NCBI GenBank assembly: GCA_037178855.1
Contig: JASJZC010000006.1
Location: 9,838,501 to 9,902,500 of the forward strand
DNA: 64,000 nt
Origin: Oscheius sp. JU75
Taxonomy: Eukaryota; Nematoda; Chromadorea; Rhabditida; Rhabditidae
Direction of reading: 5' to 3'
The notes beneath the pieces are model-generated. The model saw only the letters and a list, made by a program, of their open reading frames with translations, was not told where the DNA came from and did no database searches. Shown here piece by piece: positions 10,561-22,151 of the stretch. Position numbers and translations under genes: made by a program. Each line of letters opens with the position of its first letter. Within the stretch, counting starts at the first letter, position 1.

Positions 10561-11975
10561 ATGGGCATTCCAAAAGGCGCCAGGAGTGCCACAAACAGCA
10601 CGACGAACCTGACCGATGCTGTCAACAAGACCAGCGTCTTCGAAGGCTCCGAGGTCTCTCTGTTCACCTTCAAGGTCATGCTTCTGCTCATGATCGCCGT
10701 GGACTTGCTTTTCGTCGGGACCTATGTCTTCTCAACCAAGGGTAGGCGTTTATCCAAATGGGAGCATTTTCAGAACACTTTGATAACACCAGTCTCGTGG
10801 CCTACGCCTACATCGGTCTGCTTCTGCTAGCCACGTTTGGGGTCGTCTGCGACCAGCCAAAACTCCTTCCCCCACTGAATATCTGCTGGCTGACCACTGT
10901 TCTGGCTACCACTCTCATACTCGTCTTCTCCTGCTTCGAGTACTTTTCCTGCTCTGTCCGGACCCATTTCCATCCAAGTAAGTGATGCAAGTTCATTGGA
11001 ATTCTCTTCAGATGACACCCACATGTGCTCTTTGACCTTTGTCAAATATCATGTGGACATTGCCATCTATGTAACGATTCTCGGTGTTAAAATGTCTCAA
11101 GCCTTCTTGTGTGTTCTGGTCGGACATCTGCTTCAAAAGGCAATCAGGTAGGCTTAAGTCTTATTAGGTCACTCGCCAAAGCAGTTTTCGTGCCCAAGAC
11201 GGCATTTTTGAATTCTCCGATGTTCTGCTAAGTTGTAGCCTGTCCCGAAACCTACAATTATGCAAAACATCATGTGACTCGAATCCTCGTTTTGATCACG
11301 TTTCAGTTTCAAGCAAAAAATAGGTCATTAAGGCAGGTGTCTCGCAATTGCGCCCAAGCGAAAAGAAGAAAAATGGTCAGACTCGCAATTATATAGCCCA
11401 TTTTATTCACATTTTCTTGTATGTAATTTGTCCACATAAGGATAGTGTAGTGTTTTAATACAATAAGAGCTACAAACGTCGACAAAAATTGGCAGAAAGC
11501 CATTTTTCTTGAAGTTTTGAAATAAGATGATTTGGTCGCGTGAAATACGGTACGAAATACAAGAAGAGGCTTTCCAGGTTTTCATGTTCTACGAAGTGTA
11601 GTCCATAAAAAAAACCTACACCTTTGCAGACCATCAGTTGGCTGAAAAATCACTTCTTCGACCAGGAAAGAGATATTAAGTTTTTTTGTCTTGGGCTCAG
11701 ACGCCCTTCTCGCGCCCGTACCATCTCACGGCCGTTTTTTGCGCATTCTTGGCAGTTAGAGACCCAATCTTTTACGATAGTTGCCGTTCAGAATCAAGAG
11801 CTTCGATGCGAACAAGCACGGATCCGATGACGACGGGGACGAAGACGTGGTACCTTATTTTTCAACTACGACCCAGAGAAAACTTATAGATGGTGGTCTT
11901 CGAAAGAACGAACGGCTTGAACTCTACCGAGAAGGTTCACGACGCTGCTATTGCCTAAACACTGTGTCTGTATAA
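10561..11975 (+). CDS. Four-transmembrane protein of unknown family
   Basis: Four exons: 10561 to about 10741, about 10775-10978, about 11013-11147 and 11792-11975; the last intron is about 640 bp. The product is about 230 residues. Hydrophobic segments are VMLLLMIAVDLLFVGTYVF, LVAYAYIGLLLLATFGVVC, TTVLATTLILVFSCFEYF and IYVTILGVKMSQAFLCVLV, preceded by an N-glycosylation-rich N-terminus (NSTTNLTDAVNKT) and followed by an acidic cytoplasmic tail (SDDDGDEDVV). The loop between TM3 and TM4 has paired cysteines. The layout resembles MARVEL/tetraspan-type nematode proteins but I cannot assign a family. Exon joins at phases 1 and 2 all restore open frames. Two palindromic repeats lie in the last intron. 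Confidence 0.7.
11221..11272. repeat. Palindromic dispersed repeat, copy 3
   Basis: TGTTCTGCTAAGTTGTAG followed by CCTACAATTATGCAAAACATC; short loop, arms nearly complementary. Lies in the last intron of the tetraspan gene. Confidence 0.7.
11581..11637. repeat. Palindromic dispersed repeat, copy 4 (diverged)
   Basis: ATGTTCTACGAAGTGTAG ... CCTACACCTTTGCAGACCATC; same intron as copy 3, about 300 bp downstream. Confidence 0.6.
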
Positions 11976-12148
11976 AATATTTGGGTACATTCCTTTGTTC
12001 ACGTATCCAATCGGACAATCTCCGCATTACGATTTTTTCTGATTCGAACAGCCGGGAAGTATCCGGTTTTTCGGGGAGTTTTTCGGACCCCACCCTACGC
12101 GAAGTGACGATAAAAAGCGCTGTAGGTGGCGAAAAAGATAGCCGGACA

Positions 12149-13465
12149 ATGTCCTCTCTGGGTCACTTCAGTGCAGGCTTATGCCTTGCCGGAGTACTCT
12201 TTGCCCTAGCCGGAGTCTTCCACATCGTCAGTGACATCAACTCTCTTCGCGATGAGGTAGTTCCCACAGAGAGACACAGGGACAGAGAGACATAGGGACA
12301 GACAGTTAGAGAGGGAGAGAGGGAGAGAGACAAAGAGAAAGAGAGTCAGTGAGACAGAGAAACAGCTGTACAGACTCTCATGACTTTTTTAGGTCGAGTC
12401 TCGCATGGACGAGTTCAAGGTTATGGCCGACGATACCTGGGACCGTCTCCTGATCCTCCAGAGCCCTACTGGCTCCAGCCTGAATGCCATGCCCAGCGTA
12501 TTCCGTAACAAGAGATACGTCTACCCTGGAATGTGCAACTGTGACAGCAACAGTCAGGGTTGTCCTGCTGGACCTCCAGGAATGCCTGGAAAGCCCGGAG
12601 ACCGTGGAGCTGAGGGTCATCCCGGAGAGTCTGGCAAGCCTGGAGCTAGTGGAATCTCTCTTCTGGCTGTACATGATCGTCCCGGTGGCTGCATTAAGTG
12701 TCCACCTGGCCCTGAGGGGCCTCCTGGACCTCCTGGACCTCAGGGAGAGATCGGATACATTGGTAGTAGCGGAAAGCCGGGCCCAACTGGCAACGATGGA
12801 CCTGCTGGACCTCAAGGTGCTCAAGGAGAGCAGGGACTCAAGGGAATGGCCGGCTTTGATGGAACTAACGGGCCCGATGGCATGCCAGGAACTGCCAGTT
12901 TCCCTGGTGCTCCTGGACAGCCTGGAGAGCCTGGATGGATGGTTAGTTTCACAAATTTTCTTCCGTTAGCAAGCCTCCTTCACCGTTCACATCGTGGGTA
13001 GAAAGAGATAGCGAGCAAATCTCTTTGTTTTTGCTCAAACCATCTTTTCAGGGACCTCCCGGAACCCCTGGAAAACATGGAGACAATGGAGAGGATGGTG
13101 CTACTGGAGAGCCAGGACCCCAAGGAACTCCCGGCTCCCCTGGACACGATGGACACGAGGGTCTTCCCGGTCAGGGTGGAAAGTCTGGACTGGTTGGAGA
13201 CGATGCCGCCTACTGTCCCTGCCCTCCTCGCGGAGAGAGTGATCAGCCTCCCAGAGGAGGAAACGGAGGACATGGTGGAAGTTCTAACAGTCCTTCGGGA
13301 GGCTACCCCGCCGGACCTGTCCACCCTCAGACCCCTGGCCCTGAAGGAGACACACCTGCCACATATTCCGGAAACCCATCTCCTCCTTCCAACGGCGGAT
13401 ACAACTCTCCCCCTCCTAGTCAGCCTTCCGGCTATGGTCGTAGACGTCGTGTTCGTCTCCATTAA
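12149..13465 (+). CDS. Nematode cuticle collagen
   Basis: Structural collagen of the cuticle, secreted by the hypodermis. Exons 12149-12256, 12393-12941 and 13052-13465 give 356 residues. Order of parts: short N-terminus with a hydrophobic stretch ([15 protein letters not shown]) followed by the conserved non-collagen domain ([16 protein letters not shown]); a subtilisin-type cleavage site RNKR; a cysteine cluster ([10 protein letters not shown]); Gly-X-Y block 1; CIKC; Gly-X-Y blocks 2 and 3 with short interruptions; CPCPP; then a Pro/Gly/Ser tail ending GRRRRVRLH. This follows the usual col-gene plan. The basic tail is longer than in most family members I know. Intron 1 is a GAGACAGA microsatellite; AATAAA sits at about 13471. 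Confidence 0.95.
12257..12372. repeat. GAGACAGA-type microsatellite in collagen intron 1
   Basis: Imperfect AGAGAGACAGGGACAGAGAG units occupy most of the intron up to the ACTTTTTTAG acceptor. Confidence 0.85.
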
Positions 13466-14218
13466 TTGCAGTAATAAAGTTTTGCTGCTTGCCTTAGTAG
13501 CTCATTTGTCTATCTGTCAAGTTGGGATATCACAGAGAGACAGAGACATTCGCTCATTGGTCAGTTTTTGCTCTCCATTGGTCTGTCTATCTCGTTTTAT
13601 TTATTGAATGTGAATGAATGGTGGTTAGATCCGTGTTCAGTCCAGTAATCTAAAGAAGTCCAGTAATCGTCCAGTAATCTAAAGAAGTGACAAGAAGACA
13701 TAGATACATAAAAGATACACAAAATAAAACAAAACAGTTTTGCAGCCAATTTTTATTTGCATGTCTGTGAACAGGACGCATCTGGGAAGAGACACAATGG
13801 GACTCACTCACTTTCATTCTTCACACATATTCTCTTGAGCTCTGACATTATAACATATGATTTTGACTAAAAAAAGGAACAACTCTCACACGGGGAGATA
13901 ACAACGGGCCTATAACGACCCAGAACTTAGTACTCGTACTTGGAGAGCAACTTATGGAACAGAAAAAATAGAATTTTGAAACGCGCGCGCGGGAAAAAGA
14001 AAGTACTCTCTCAGTAGACGAGTAGAAAAAAAGAGGACCCTCACACACACATACTCGCATCATGACTTTGGGGGGACAATAACACTCTCACGCCGCGAGG
14101 AGGAAAAACATAGGACATTCGGGGCAGAGGGAGGACTAGGCGGGCACTATATAAGATCTAGGGGTTCACAAAACATGGCAGCTTATGCGGATTCAGTAGA
14201 TAAGCGGGAAATGGGGGG
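13466..14218. other. Intergenic stretch between convergent collagen and importin alpha
   Basis: Holds the collagen polyadenylation signal, a fragment of the SINE-like family (13605-13690, with internally repeated CCAGTAATCTAAAGAAGT), and a GCGCGCG tract near 13983. No gene seen. Confidence 0.6.
13605..13690. repeat. SINE-like element fragment, copy 4
   Basis: GAATGAATGGTGGTTAGATC, CGTGTTCAG, then CCAGTAATCTAAAGAAGT twice; matches parts of the elements at 6.1, 49.6 and 58.5 kb but is scrambled and truncated. Confidence 0.5.
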
Positions 14219-17200
14219 TTAGTTGAAGTTCCATCCCTCATTCGGGCTAGGAGCACTGCCGGACGGGTCGAAGGAGAATCCTTCGCCCTGGGTGGCGCCT
14301 CCTTCGTCATCGTCGTCCGTACTGAAAATGTGGAGTTTGTAACTAATAGTCTATGTCAGTAGGTGTCTTCTTGTCAACAATGTCAGTTTGTGTCAGGATG
14401 CTCCAGTTTATGATAACAAATGACCGTTAATGTATGTCACCATATCTCAGATGATGTCAACATCGTAGCCAACGTAGACCTCTGACCCCTCCTTACAAAA
14501 AAAAGGGTCAGAGGAATCTGAACTATTTTTTCGAGATTTTTAAAACTTGTTTTTATGATTTAATCTGGTTTTGATCAAAAATAATTTTCTTCAATCAAAA
14601 GATGGTTCCACATGTTCTGATTGAAGAAATGGTCTCCAAACCCGGTAAACTCGTGTGAACCAACTTCGCAGTCGTTTGTACTTCAGTTAACTTTCTAGTC
14701 GACCACAAATTAAGTGAAATTCCTCTACAGCTTTCCGCTCACAACTGACTTGCCACGTAATTGCCAATATTCATGAGTTGCCATCTTCACTTCGTGTCCT
14801 TGAACAAACAAACAGGGTCCACCACAGACATCATCGCGCTTTCATATTTTTGATTTTGAAAGTTTGTTCCAGCTTTTTAGGATGGATACACCGAAACGTA
14901 TCGTATTCTTCCGTCAAAATGTTGTGCAACTATCATTTTTTTTAAAAGGAATCTGATTAAAACTTAAAGACGAGTACGGAAAATTTAATATTTTCCAAAC
15001 TCATGAGGAGGGTATTATGGTGGTGCCGCGCGCGCAGCTTTCAGAGGCTATATTTCGGTCAGTTTTAGGCAAGAACGGAATAGAGCGTTTGACTACACTA
15101 GCATAGCCGTAACACATATCCAAAAGAGGGCAAAATCGGTAGGGGTGGACCTCGATTCTTCCCTCGTCAGGTCAAGCTTTGAGCAACTTTTGTCCACTCC
15201 TATGACAGCTTTGTCTCACCCGTATCATGTCACCTTATCAACCCATGTCAACTTCCATGAACCCACCTGAAATAGGTGTCGATAATCTCGTAGGTCAGCT
15301 TGTAGATCTCGTCATTGGTGTGTGTCTGAAGGTACTCAATCTTGTCCAAGCCACCGCAACCCTCGATCTCGTTGCAGATCAGCTCCTGTCTGTCTCCAGA
15401 CATCTTTAGAATGTTGTTGATTCCGTCAAGAACGACCTAAGCATGAGAGTGAAAACCAAAAGAATAGGCTGTCTACCTGCACGATTTGGGTATCTTTGCA
15501 ATCGAGCAGATTACAGAATGGGGCGATGACACCGCATTCGACCATATGCAGAACTTGGTCGGGTCTTCCAGAAATCGTGACATTGCTCACAGCCCAGGCT
15601 GCTTCCTTCTGGGTGTGGAAGTCTCCCTTGTCGAGCAGGTTGATGACCATAGGGATGAGACCAGCGTCCAGAACGGCCTGGACCTGGTTCTGGTTGCCGG
15701 CTGTGATATTCGAGAGGAACCAGACAGCTTCCTTGTTGATCTTCTCACGGAAATGGGTCAAAAGTCCGGGCATCTGCTGGAGGACACCGGAGTCGAGGAC
15801 ACATTGGGTCTGTTCATCTGTCCCGGTCACGATATTTCCGACGGCGCGAAGCGCAGCGGTCTGGACCTTTACTTCCTTGTTTCCGAGGAGAGGAATCAGC
15901 TGGGGGACAACCTGGAAGAACTCTTTCACTGCATACCGTGATCAACCCACCCCACTGTCAATGACCATCTGAATCTGTTCATTTCCTCCGTCGTTGAGGT
16001 AGGACAGTGCCCAAATCGTGTCGACAAGAATGTTGGTGTCATCGTGATTAATCAGGAGAGCCAGAGCTGGGAGAATGATTCCAACGACCTCGGGAGAAAG
16101 TGGCGGCTCCTTGGCACGGCACAAATTGACGATGACCCAGGTCACATTGCGAAGAAAGCCGAGCGGAATCTCGGGATTGATGAAAGCCAGAAGGGGCTGT
16201 AGGATACCCAGCTGGAGACAGTAGTCACGGAAGTGGGGGCCATCTCCGATGATGTTTCCGAGAGCCCAGACGGCCTGCTCGCAGACGTTCATATTGCCAC
16301 TGGAGAGGAGTTGGAGGAAGAGGGGCACGGCTCCGGCATTGACCACAGCCTGGGTCTGGGCAGAGGTTCCTGAGGCGATGTTGGTCAGGGCCCAGGCTGC
16401 CTCGAACTGGATGTTGACGCTGAAAAGAGGATTTGAGTAAGACAATCTCTTCGACTCGATATCTATCTATTCATTTAAAGAGCTGTCATCTCTGTATTTC
16501 CGTGTTTAACCTCACTCGCTGGGGGCGCTGCCCCCACTATAGTTCCGCCGTTAGCGCGCCGGGGAAGTGAGTATGCAACTGCGTATATACGTTTTTCGGG
16601 TCGAAGATGATATTTTTGAGATTTTCTATGTACTGCAAAGTTGTAGAACAGATCACGGACTACAACTTTGCGAAACGTCGGAAGACACAAAAATGCGATG
16701 TTCATCCCTAAAAACTTATGTACGCAATTGCGTATTCGCTAACGTATCCCTGGGCTTTTATTAGAGCTTTTACGTTAATTCGGTACACAGATGTGTATGA
16801 TGTCCAAGTTGGTGTGCTCAACTCAAAGTCGGACTCTGTCAATATCTGGGAATCACTCACTCGGTCGAGCTCAGACAATGAACAAGAATAGGCAGAATTC
16901 CACTAGAGATAAGGTCATCAATCGGAGGATTTCGGTCCAGAGAGAGCATCTTTCTAGCCTGCTGGACGGCATTCAGTCGAACTGTGGCATCCGGACTCTG
17001 GGCCAGCTCGACAATCTGGGTCAGAACTGTAGTATCGAAGGGACCCGAGGCGGTCGGAGCAGCTCTCTCTGCTTCTTCTCTGAATAAAATCACTGTTTTT
17101 GTCTTGGGTTTGACTCACTCATTGACATTGATGTTTCTCCTCTTGGACAGCAGATCCTCGCGTTTGTCCTTTCGGATCGAGACGACCTCTTCGATGCGCT

Positions 17201-17261
17201 GGTTCTTGGACATAGCATCCTTGCCCTTGTTCTTATACTGAGTCATACGAGAATCTCCCAT
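14219..17261 (-). CDS. Importin subunit alpha (karyopherin alpha)
   Basis: Nuclear import adaptor that binds classical nuclear localisation signals through ARM repeats and importin beta through its N-terminal IBB domain. Six exons: 17261-17119, 17079-16861, 16419-15951, 15911-15477, 15436-15267 and 14321-14219, total 1539 nt (512 residues), the usual length. The IBB is basic ([28 protein letters not shown]). ARM repeats carry the NLS-binding WxxxN motifs, e.g. [49 protein letters not shown] and [10 protein letters not shown]. The C-terminus is acidic then [10 protein letters not shown] and ends EGWNFN. An apparent stop near 15942 lies inside a 39-nt intron (15950-15912). The last intron is about 945 bp, and intron 2 carries a complete palindromic element. 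Closest in plan to the alpha-3/IMA-3 class, but I would not insist. Confidence 0.96.
14482..14518. repeat. Small inverted repeat in importin alpha intron
   Basis: CTCTGACCC and GGGTCAGAG flank about 17 nt that include an A-run; may fold as a 9-bp hairpin. No known function. Confidence 0.5.
16571..16738. repeat. Palindromic dispersed repeat, copy 5 (most complete, MITE-like)
   Basis: About 168 bp and near-palindromic over its whole length. The outer ends are ATGCAACTGCGTATATACG on the left and, inverted, ACGCAATTGCGTACATAAG on the right; both are followed by GTTTTTCGGG/GTTTTTAGGG. The core is TACTGCAAAGTTGTAG / CTACAACTTTGCGAAACG. It lies in importin alpha intron 2. The terminal inverted repeats and lack of coding capacity fit a miniature inverted-repeat transposable element. 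Confidence 0.75.
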
Positions 17262-17935
17262 GATTTGACTGAAATTGCGGTCATTCTTTGTAAGTATACT
17301 TAAGAGATTGTCCAGGAATAATGACACAAGAGTCATCAGGTGTTTCGAAATCGTTGGCAAGGCTTTCTAAATCTCTTGGAATCATATTTTATGTTCAAAC
17401 CTACTCATTTCCATCCTTTACCTCTTCTTTAAAGAACCCCCTAGAGCTTGTGAATAGCCGAGAAATTGGAAAATTAGGCGATCTTCACCGATGTTACTTT
17501 TACGCAATCTCTCGCCAGAAAATTTTGCGCTTATCTCTCGGGTTTCCACTTGTTCTAGAATTTTTCATGACACGGGAGACGATAAAATAGTTCTTAGAAG
17601 AAGAATAGGCATTGAAAAACACTGCTTGTTGACAGATCTATTCCCAAAGTGTTTTCGGACTACTTCAAGAGGACTGTGGATCCGGAATAGGAAGCAAAAG
17701 ACCCTATCTACCTACATTCTTGTCTCCTACGTACCTTCCGATAAGAAAAAGAGGGGGAAAATGATGGAAAAAACAAATTAGGGTGAATCAATAGAATGAA
17801 GCTACTGCGAAATGCATGACCAGTACTCTCTGCCGCCCGCTGTTTACACTAAAGTCGCGCCAAGACCTGGGCCTCGTCGGATTTTTTCCTAAAGAATTTG
17901 AGAGCTTGAATGAGTCGTCCGAGTCTGCTAAAGTG
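17262..17935. other. Divergent promoter region between importin alpha and syntaxin
   Basis: A 674-bp gap between two start codons reading away from each other. No gene or repeat recognised; both promoters should lie here. Confidence 0.5.
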
Positions 17936-19189
17936 ATGGTAAAAGATCGGCTGGCGGATTTACGTTCCAAGGTTCGTGGATCTCGTTTTTTGTCAGAAAA
18001 ACTTCGATTACAGCAGAATGGGAAGCCGATAGACGAGGAAGACGGCCCGAATTCAGCACAAGATCCACTGATAACGCGAGAAGATTGGAATTCCGTGGAT
18101 GGAGTAGGTTTCTTGGCTTGCCTCACCCCCAGATTTTGCAGTTTTTGGAACGATGTACCACGGCGAATCGAGAGCTAGGGATCATAGAAGGATATCTGGC
18201 CCAGATCAAGACAATTCATCAGAAAATATTGTCGCACCCGGGCTCCGACAAAGGTTCCTAAGTTTTTCAAGACATTTTCACAGATTTTCTTTAGAATTTA
18301 GTGGAGAATTGAGGTCACTTTATGGAAAATTTGCCGACGAATCAAGACGGCTACGTTCAGTCGTGCAAAGTTAGAATTTTTTCTTGTTTTACCATCATTT
18401 TTTTCAGAATTAGACGCCGAGGCGAACGCGGAAAAGCCTCTGTCAGCCCCGGAAGAGAACAAGAACTCGGTGAACAACAGAATCAAGAAAAATCAGGTAG
18501 CTTTACTCTTTTTTTCTTTCAGAAAAATCGATTTCTTAGATTCGCGTTATATCCACCAGACTTTTTAATGTCATCAACAAGTTCAACAGCGAGCAGGGCG
18601 ACTACAAGCAGAAACACATGCAGGAGATTCAGCGAACCTTGAAAATTCGTAAACATTCGCTCTTTTTTTTGGGCAAAAAATTCTTTTAGAAGGCCACGAG
18701 GTAGCTGAAAGTGACGTGAACGAGGCCATCGAGAAGGGCGAGATCGACGGCCTAACCAAGGGACTTATGCTGGCCGTGGCCGATAAGAAAGCCCTTTCCC
18801 ATGATGTCCAGGCCCGACACAGCGGAATTCTGGCCTTGGAGACGAGTATCCGAGAGCTACATGAGCTCTTTACCGACATGCTTCATCTCGTCCAAAGCCA
18901 GGTTTTTTGTACTCATTTTCCATGTTTTTATCCAATTTCAGGGCGAAATGATCGACAACATCGAGCAGAACGTGAACACGGCCGTCGACTACGCCAACAA
19001 GGCCAAGGTGAACGTGATTGGAGCGAAAACTGCGCAGAGACGGGCTCGAAAAGTTGCTTTCTTCAAATTTTTAACTAAATTTCCCATTTTTAGATGAAAA
19101 TCTTCATCTTTATCGGGCTGACAGCCCTAGCCATCATTCTCTTCTTCATCCTTCAAGGCTTCGTCTGCATGTACACCCCCATTTGCTAG
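17936..19189 (+). CDS. Syntaxin, Qa-SNARE
   Basis: Target-membrane SNARE for vesicle fusion. The start MVKDRLADLRSK parallels the MTKDRL start of C. elegans UNC-64. Eight short exons give about 326 residues. Parts in order: Habc-type helices (ILQFLERCTTANRELGIIE ... ELRSLYGKFADESRRL ... RVISTRLFNVINKFNSEQGDY), an acidic/Pro linker, then the SNARE motif with the family signature SIRELHELFTDMLHLV and the zero-layer Gln in SQGEMIDNIEQNV, a basic juxtamembrane stretch (KTAQRRARK) and a C-terminal anchor (IFIFIGLTALAIILFFIL) with only about nine residues beyond. The central linker is longer and less conserved than in UNC-64, so it may be a plasma-membrane paralogue rather than the neuronal one. 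First gene of a possible three-gene operon. Confidence 0.93.
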
Positions 19190-19439
19190 TTTTTTTGTCC
19201 TCCTAATAATTTTATTCCAATTTCTTTCCGGATCTCTTATATATTCTCGTCTGCAATACACAGTCTTGAAGCAGTCTCGTCGCCTTAATTTTTCGTTTAT
19301 ATCGGCGTTTTTGATACGAGTATGTACTAATTTATTGCTCAATGAATAGTTTTTATTTTCGTGTGTAGTCTGGAGACCGTGTAAAGTCGCTTATTTACCT
19401 TCATTGCACATTTTTAGCCCAAAATACTGCAATTTTTCG

Positions 19440-20944
19440 ATGTGTGACGAGGACGTGAGCCCGAAGAAGCTTATCGACCCGGTAAGTTTCTACTTTTTTG
19501 ACGTTGTAAATATATTTTCTATTTGCCGTCTTATCGATCAATTTTCAGAATTCCCTACCCCGCCATCCGAGCTCTCTCCACGAGCTCCGAGTGACCAGTA
19601 ACTCTATTCGCGTCGAGCCTGGTCGCTATCGAGTCTTCGGCCTTCCACCATGTTAGTTATTCGTTTTTTCCCACTAAAAATCGTTTAAGATATCTCCAAT
19701 CAGCCGATTAATTCGCCCAAATTCAACGCAAATGGTCATCGGAACCCGTTGAAGGGTGTCGGGAGTGGACAACCGTCAGTTTTCCATTTTTACGCCATAA
19801 AATAGTGATTCAGGCTCGGAAAGAACGAAATCCCGGGCGGCTCATTCGTAAAATCGATGGAAATGATGCCCAACCTGGCCAAGAGACGCTATTTTCAAGA
19901 CGAGGAGGAGGAGGTGCTCCTGGAATACTCACCCAAGAAGACGCGGGTTGTTAAACGCTACGAGACCCAAATAACGCGTATGTTCTAGCAAGTTTTAAAT
20001 TCGTGTTTTAGAAGCCACCAAGATCGATGAGATTCCCAATCTTACCGAGGAAGTAGTAGAGAACATCGAGGAAGTAGTCGAGTCGAGTTTTAGACACGAG
20101 GAACAGCCCGAGACGTCAGAAGCCGCGGAATATACGGAGGAGGCTGTGGAAGTTATCGACGGCGAGCAGGAACACGAAGGGTTCGTCTTTTTTTTTTTTA
20201 AAGTTTTGCCGCTTTATACGGATTTTTGTAGAGAATAGATGTCAGTGTTTGACCACATGGCAGAGCGTTTTGAGCTTTTAGAAAGAGATTGACAGTGGCT
20301 CCGGGAAATATCCACACAGTCACCAAATCTAATCGTTTTATGGGGGTAGAGGCCATGAGGATTATGTTTGCCTCAGTTTGAATGACCGGAAACTGCATTT
20401 TTCACGCACATCGGAATTTCTGTACTTCTATAGAAGCGGCTACAGTAATGTCTGACTGTTTGTCCCCTGTTAGCGCAGGTAGGTCAGAGAAGTCTGTACG
20501 CATCCTCTCACCATAGCTCCGCGGTTAGCGCTAAGGTATGAGTTAGAGCAAGCGGCGTTCGATGGCAAAAAAAGTCAAAGACGACTGGTCTTCATCTTAA
20601 AGTCTTTCAGGGCCTACGCCGCCGGCTACAACCACAACTCGCTGTTCATTCGTCCTGCCATCGGTCTCGGAAATGTCCAATTACTGAAGCAACTTCGTGG
20701 AGAGAACAACTACTTAAAGGACCAGCTGGAACTTTCTACTTTTAGGTAACCTCCCTTTTTTTCTTAATCGTTTTCTTCCAGAATCAAGCAGCTAGAGCAG
20801 CTGCTTCTCGACAGAAATACTCGGCTCCGGGGCCTTTTGGCCGAAAATGTTCAACTCGGAGTCAATGTCCGAAAATTGACGGCGGAGTTGGGGGAGGACG
20901 CGGCCAGAGAGATCTTGGAGGTGAAGGAACGCAAAAAGCGTTGA
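19440..20944 (+). CDS. Unrecognised protein with C-terminal coiled coil
   Basis: Not recognised. Exons from 19440 join in frame over introns of about 40-60 nt, plus one larger intron between the acidic and coiled-coil parts (about 20181-20610), to roughly 310 residues. The N-terminal half has short Pro/Arg-containing segments (RYRVFGLPP, NSPKFNANG, a basic KRRYFQDEEEEVLL and SPKKTRVVKRY). The middle is strongly acidic (EEVVENIEEVVES, EEAVEVIDGE). The C-terminal 95 residues carry heptad-like leucines (LLKQLRGENNYLKDQLEL, IKQLEQLLLDRNTRLRGLL) and end in a basic KERKKR. The composition suggests a nuclear or chromatin-associated scaffold, which is only inference. The stop is followed by AATAAA (about 20961) and, 135 bp on, by the elongin C start. 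Confidence 0.65.
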
Positions 20945-21078
20945 AAATGTAGTTATATTAATAAACGTTTGTCACTTTTGTGCTTTTCTCGTGCTTTTTA
21001 ATCTGCTTTATTGCAATCAATACTTTGTCATTATTTTCCACCTTATTTCATTGCTCGTTCTTTTCCAGAAATCCAACA

Positions 21079-22151
21079 ATGTCGACGACCGGTGAGGCCG
21101 AGAAAGGTAGGTTTTTAATTACTTTCCTTGTCTTAAAAATGATTTTATAGTTAAGAGCATTGGATGTAAAGGACCGGAAGCGCCCTTTGTCAAGCTGGTC
21201 AGCAGCGACGGCCATGAATTTATCATCAAGAAGGTTAGCTCTTGATGATTCTTTGTTAGGCGGATCTGCTCACGGGAATATCGTATATTTTACTATTGTT
21301 TACTTTTTCTCTAGTTTCAACCGTTAGCATCAATCAGAGCGTATAAAATAGCCACATTAAACTTCAGAAAGGTCCTGATTACCTTAAAGTGAGTTGCTTA
21401 CCCGCAAAATTGACAACAACGGGTCACGAACTTCCCGCCAAAACGCTCATTATGCTTTTTTTAAACTCTTTAATCTCGATTTTTCGACTTCTTGATATGT
21501 ACAAACGGTTCGCCTTAAAAATGCATCAGATACATCTACTTTGACAAACAAAAATTACTAAGAAAACTTAGTAGGCAATCGATAAAAGGCTGTTTATTCT
21601 CTTGTACGGTCATTTTCTCGGTATTTTTCGTTTATCAAAATATACGTACCTAATGCAGTTTTTGACGGCGAATCGATCGGACACATGTAGAATTCAAAGA
21701 AAATGAGGGAAAAGCATCGTAAAATGCAAAATGAGCGTTCTGGTAGAAACGCCGTGACGGGACTCGTTCGAACGTTTGTCTAGTCTTGGGCCCTTTTGAG
21801 AAATGCGTGAAGTTTTGAATAGACGACCACGCTGTTAAATATTTTTTACCTAATTCATCTCCTGTTTAAGGAGCTAGCACTGACGTCCGGAACCATCAAA
21901 TCGATGCTGAGCGGGCCCGGCACCTATACTGAGCATGAGAGCAACGAGGTCAACTTTCGTGAAATCCCGTAAGTTGCTCTCTTTTTCCAGTGCAAAATTA
22001 AAAATCCAGATCCCACGTGCTGCAGAAAGTCTGCCAATACTTTACCTACAAAGTCCGCTACACCAACTCGGCCACGGAAATCCCCGAATTCAATATTCAC
22101 CCCGAAGTCGCTCTGGAGCTTCTAATGGCTGCCAATTTCCTCGATTGCTAA
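21079..22151 (+). CDS. ELOC: Elongin C
   Basis: Adaptor of Cullin-2/5 ubiquitin ligases; binds elongin B and BC-box proteins such as VHL. Exons 21079 to about 21106, about 21151-21233, about 21871-21969 and about 22009-22151 give about 117 residues, nearly identical to animal elongin [67 protein letters not shown] and the invariant C-terminus [13 protein letters not shown]. Intron 2 is unusually long here (about 640 bp) and no recognised element accounts for it. The ATG is preceded by a TTTTCCAG acceptor 135 bp after the previous stop, as in a nematode operon. AATAAA follows at about 22214. Confidence 0.97.

Noticed and set aside
15942..15950. Apparent stop codon inside importin alpha
   Set aside because: It falls within a 39-nt GT-AG intron (15950-15912); splicing restores [12 protein letters not shown].
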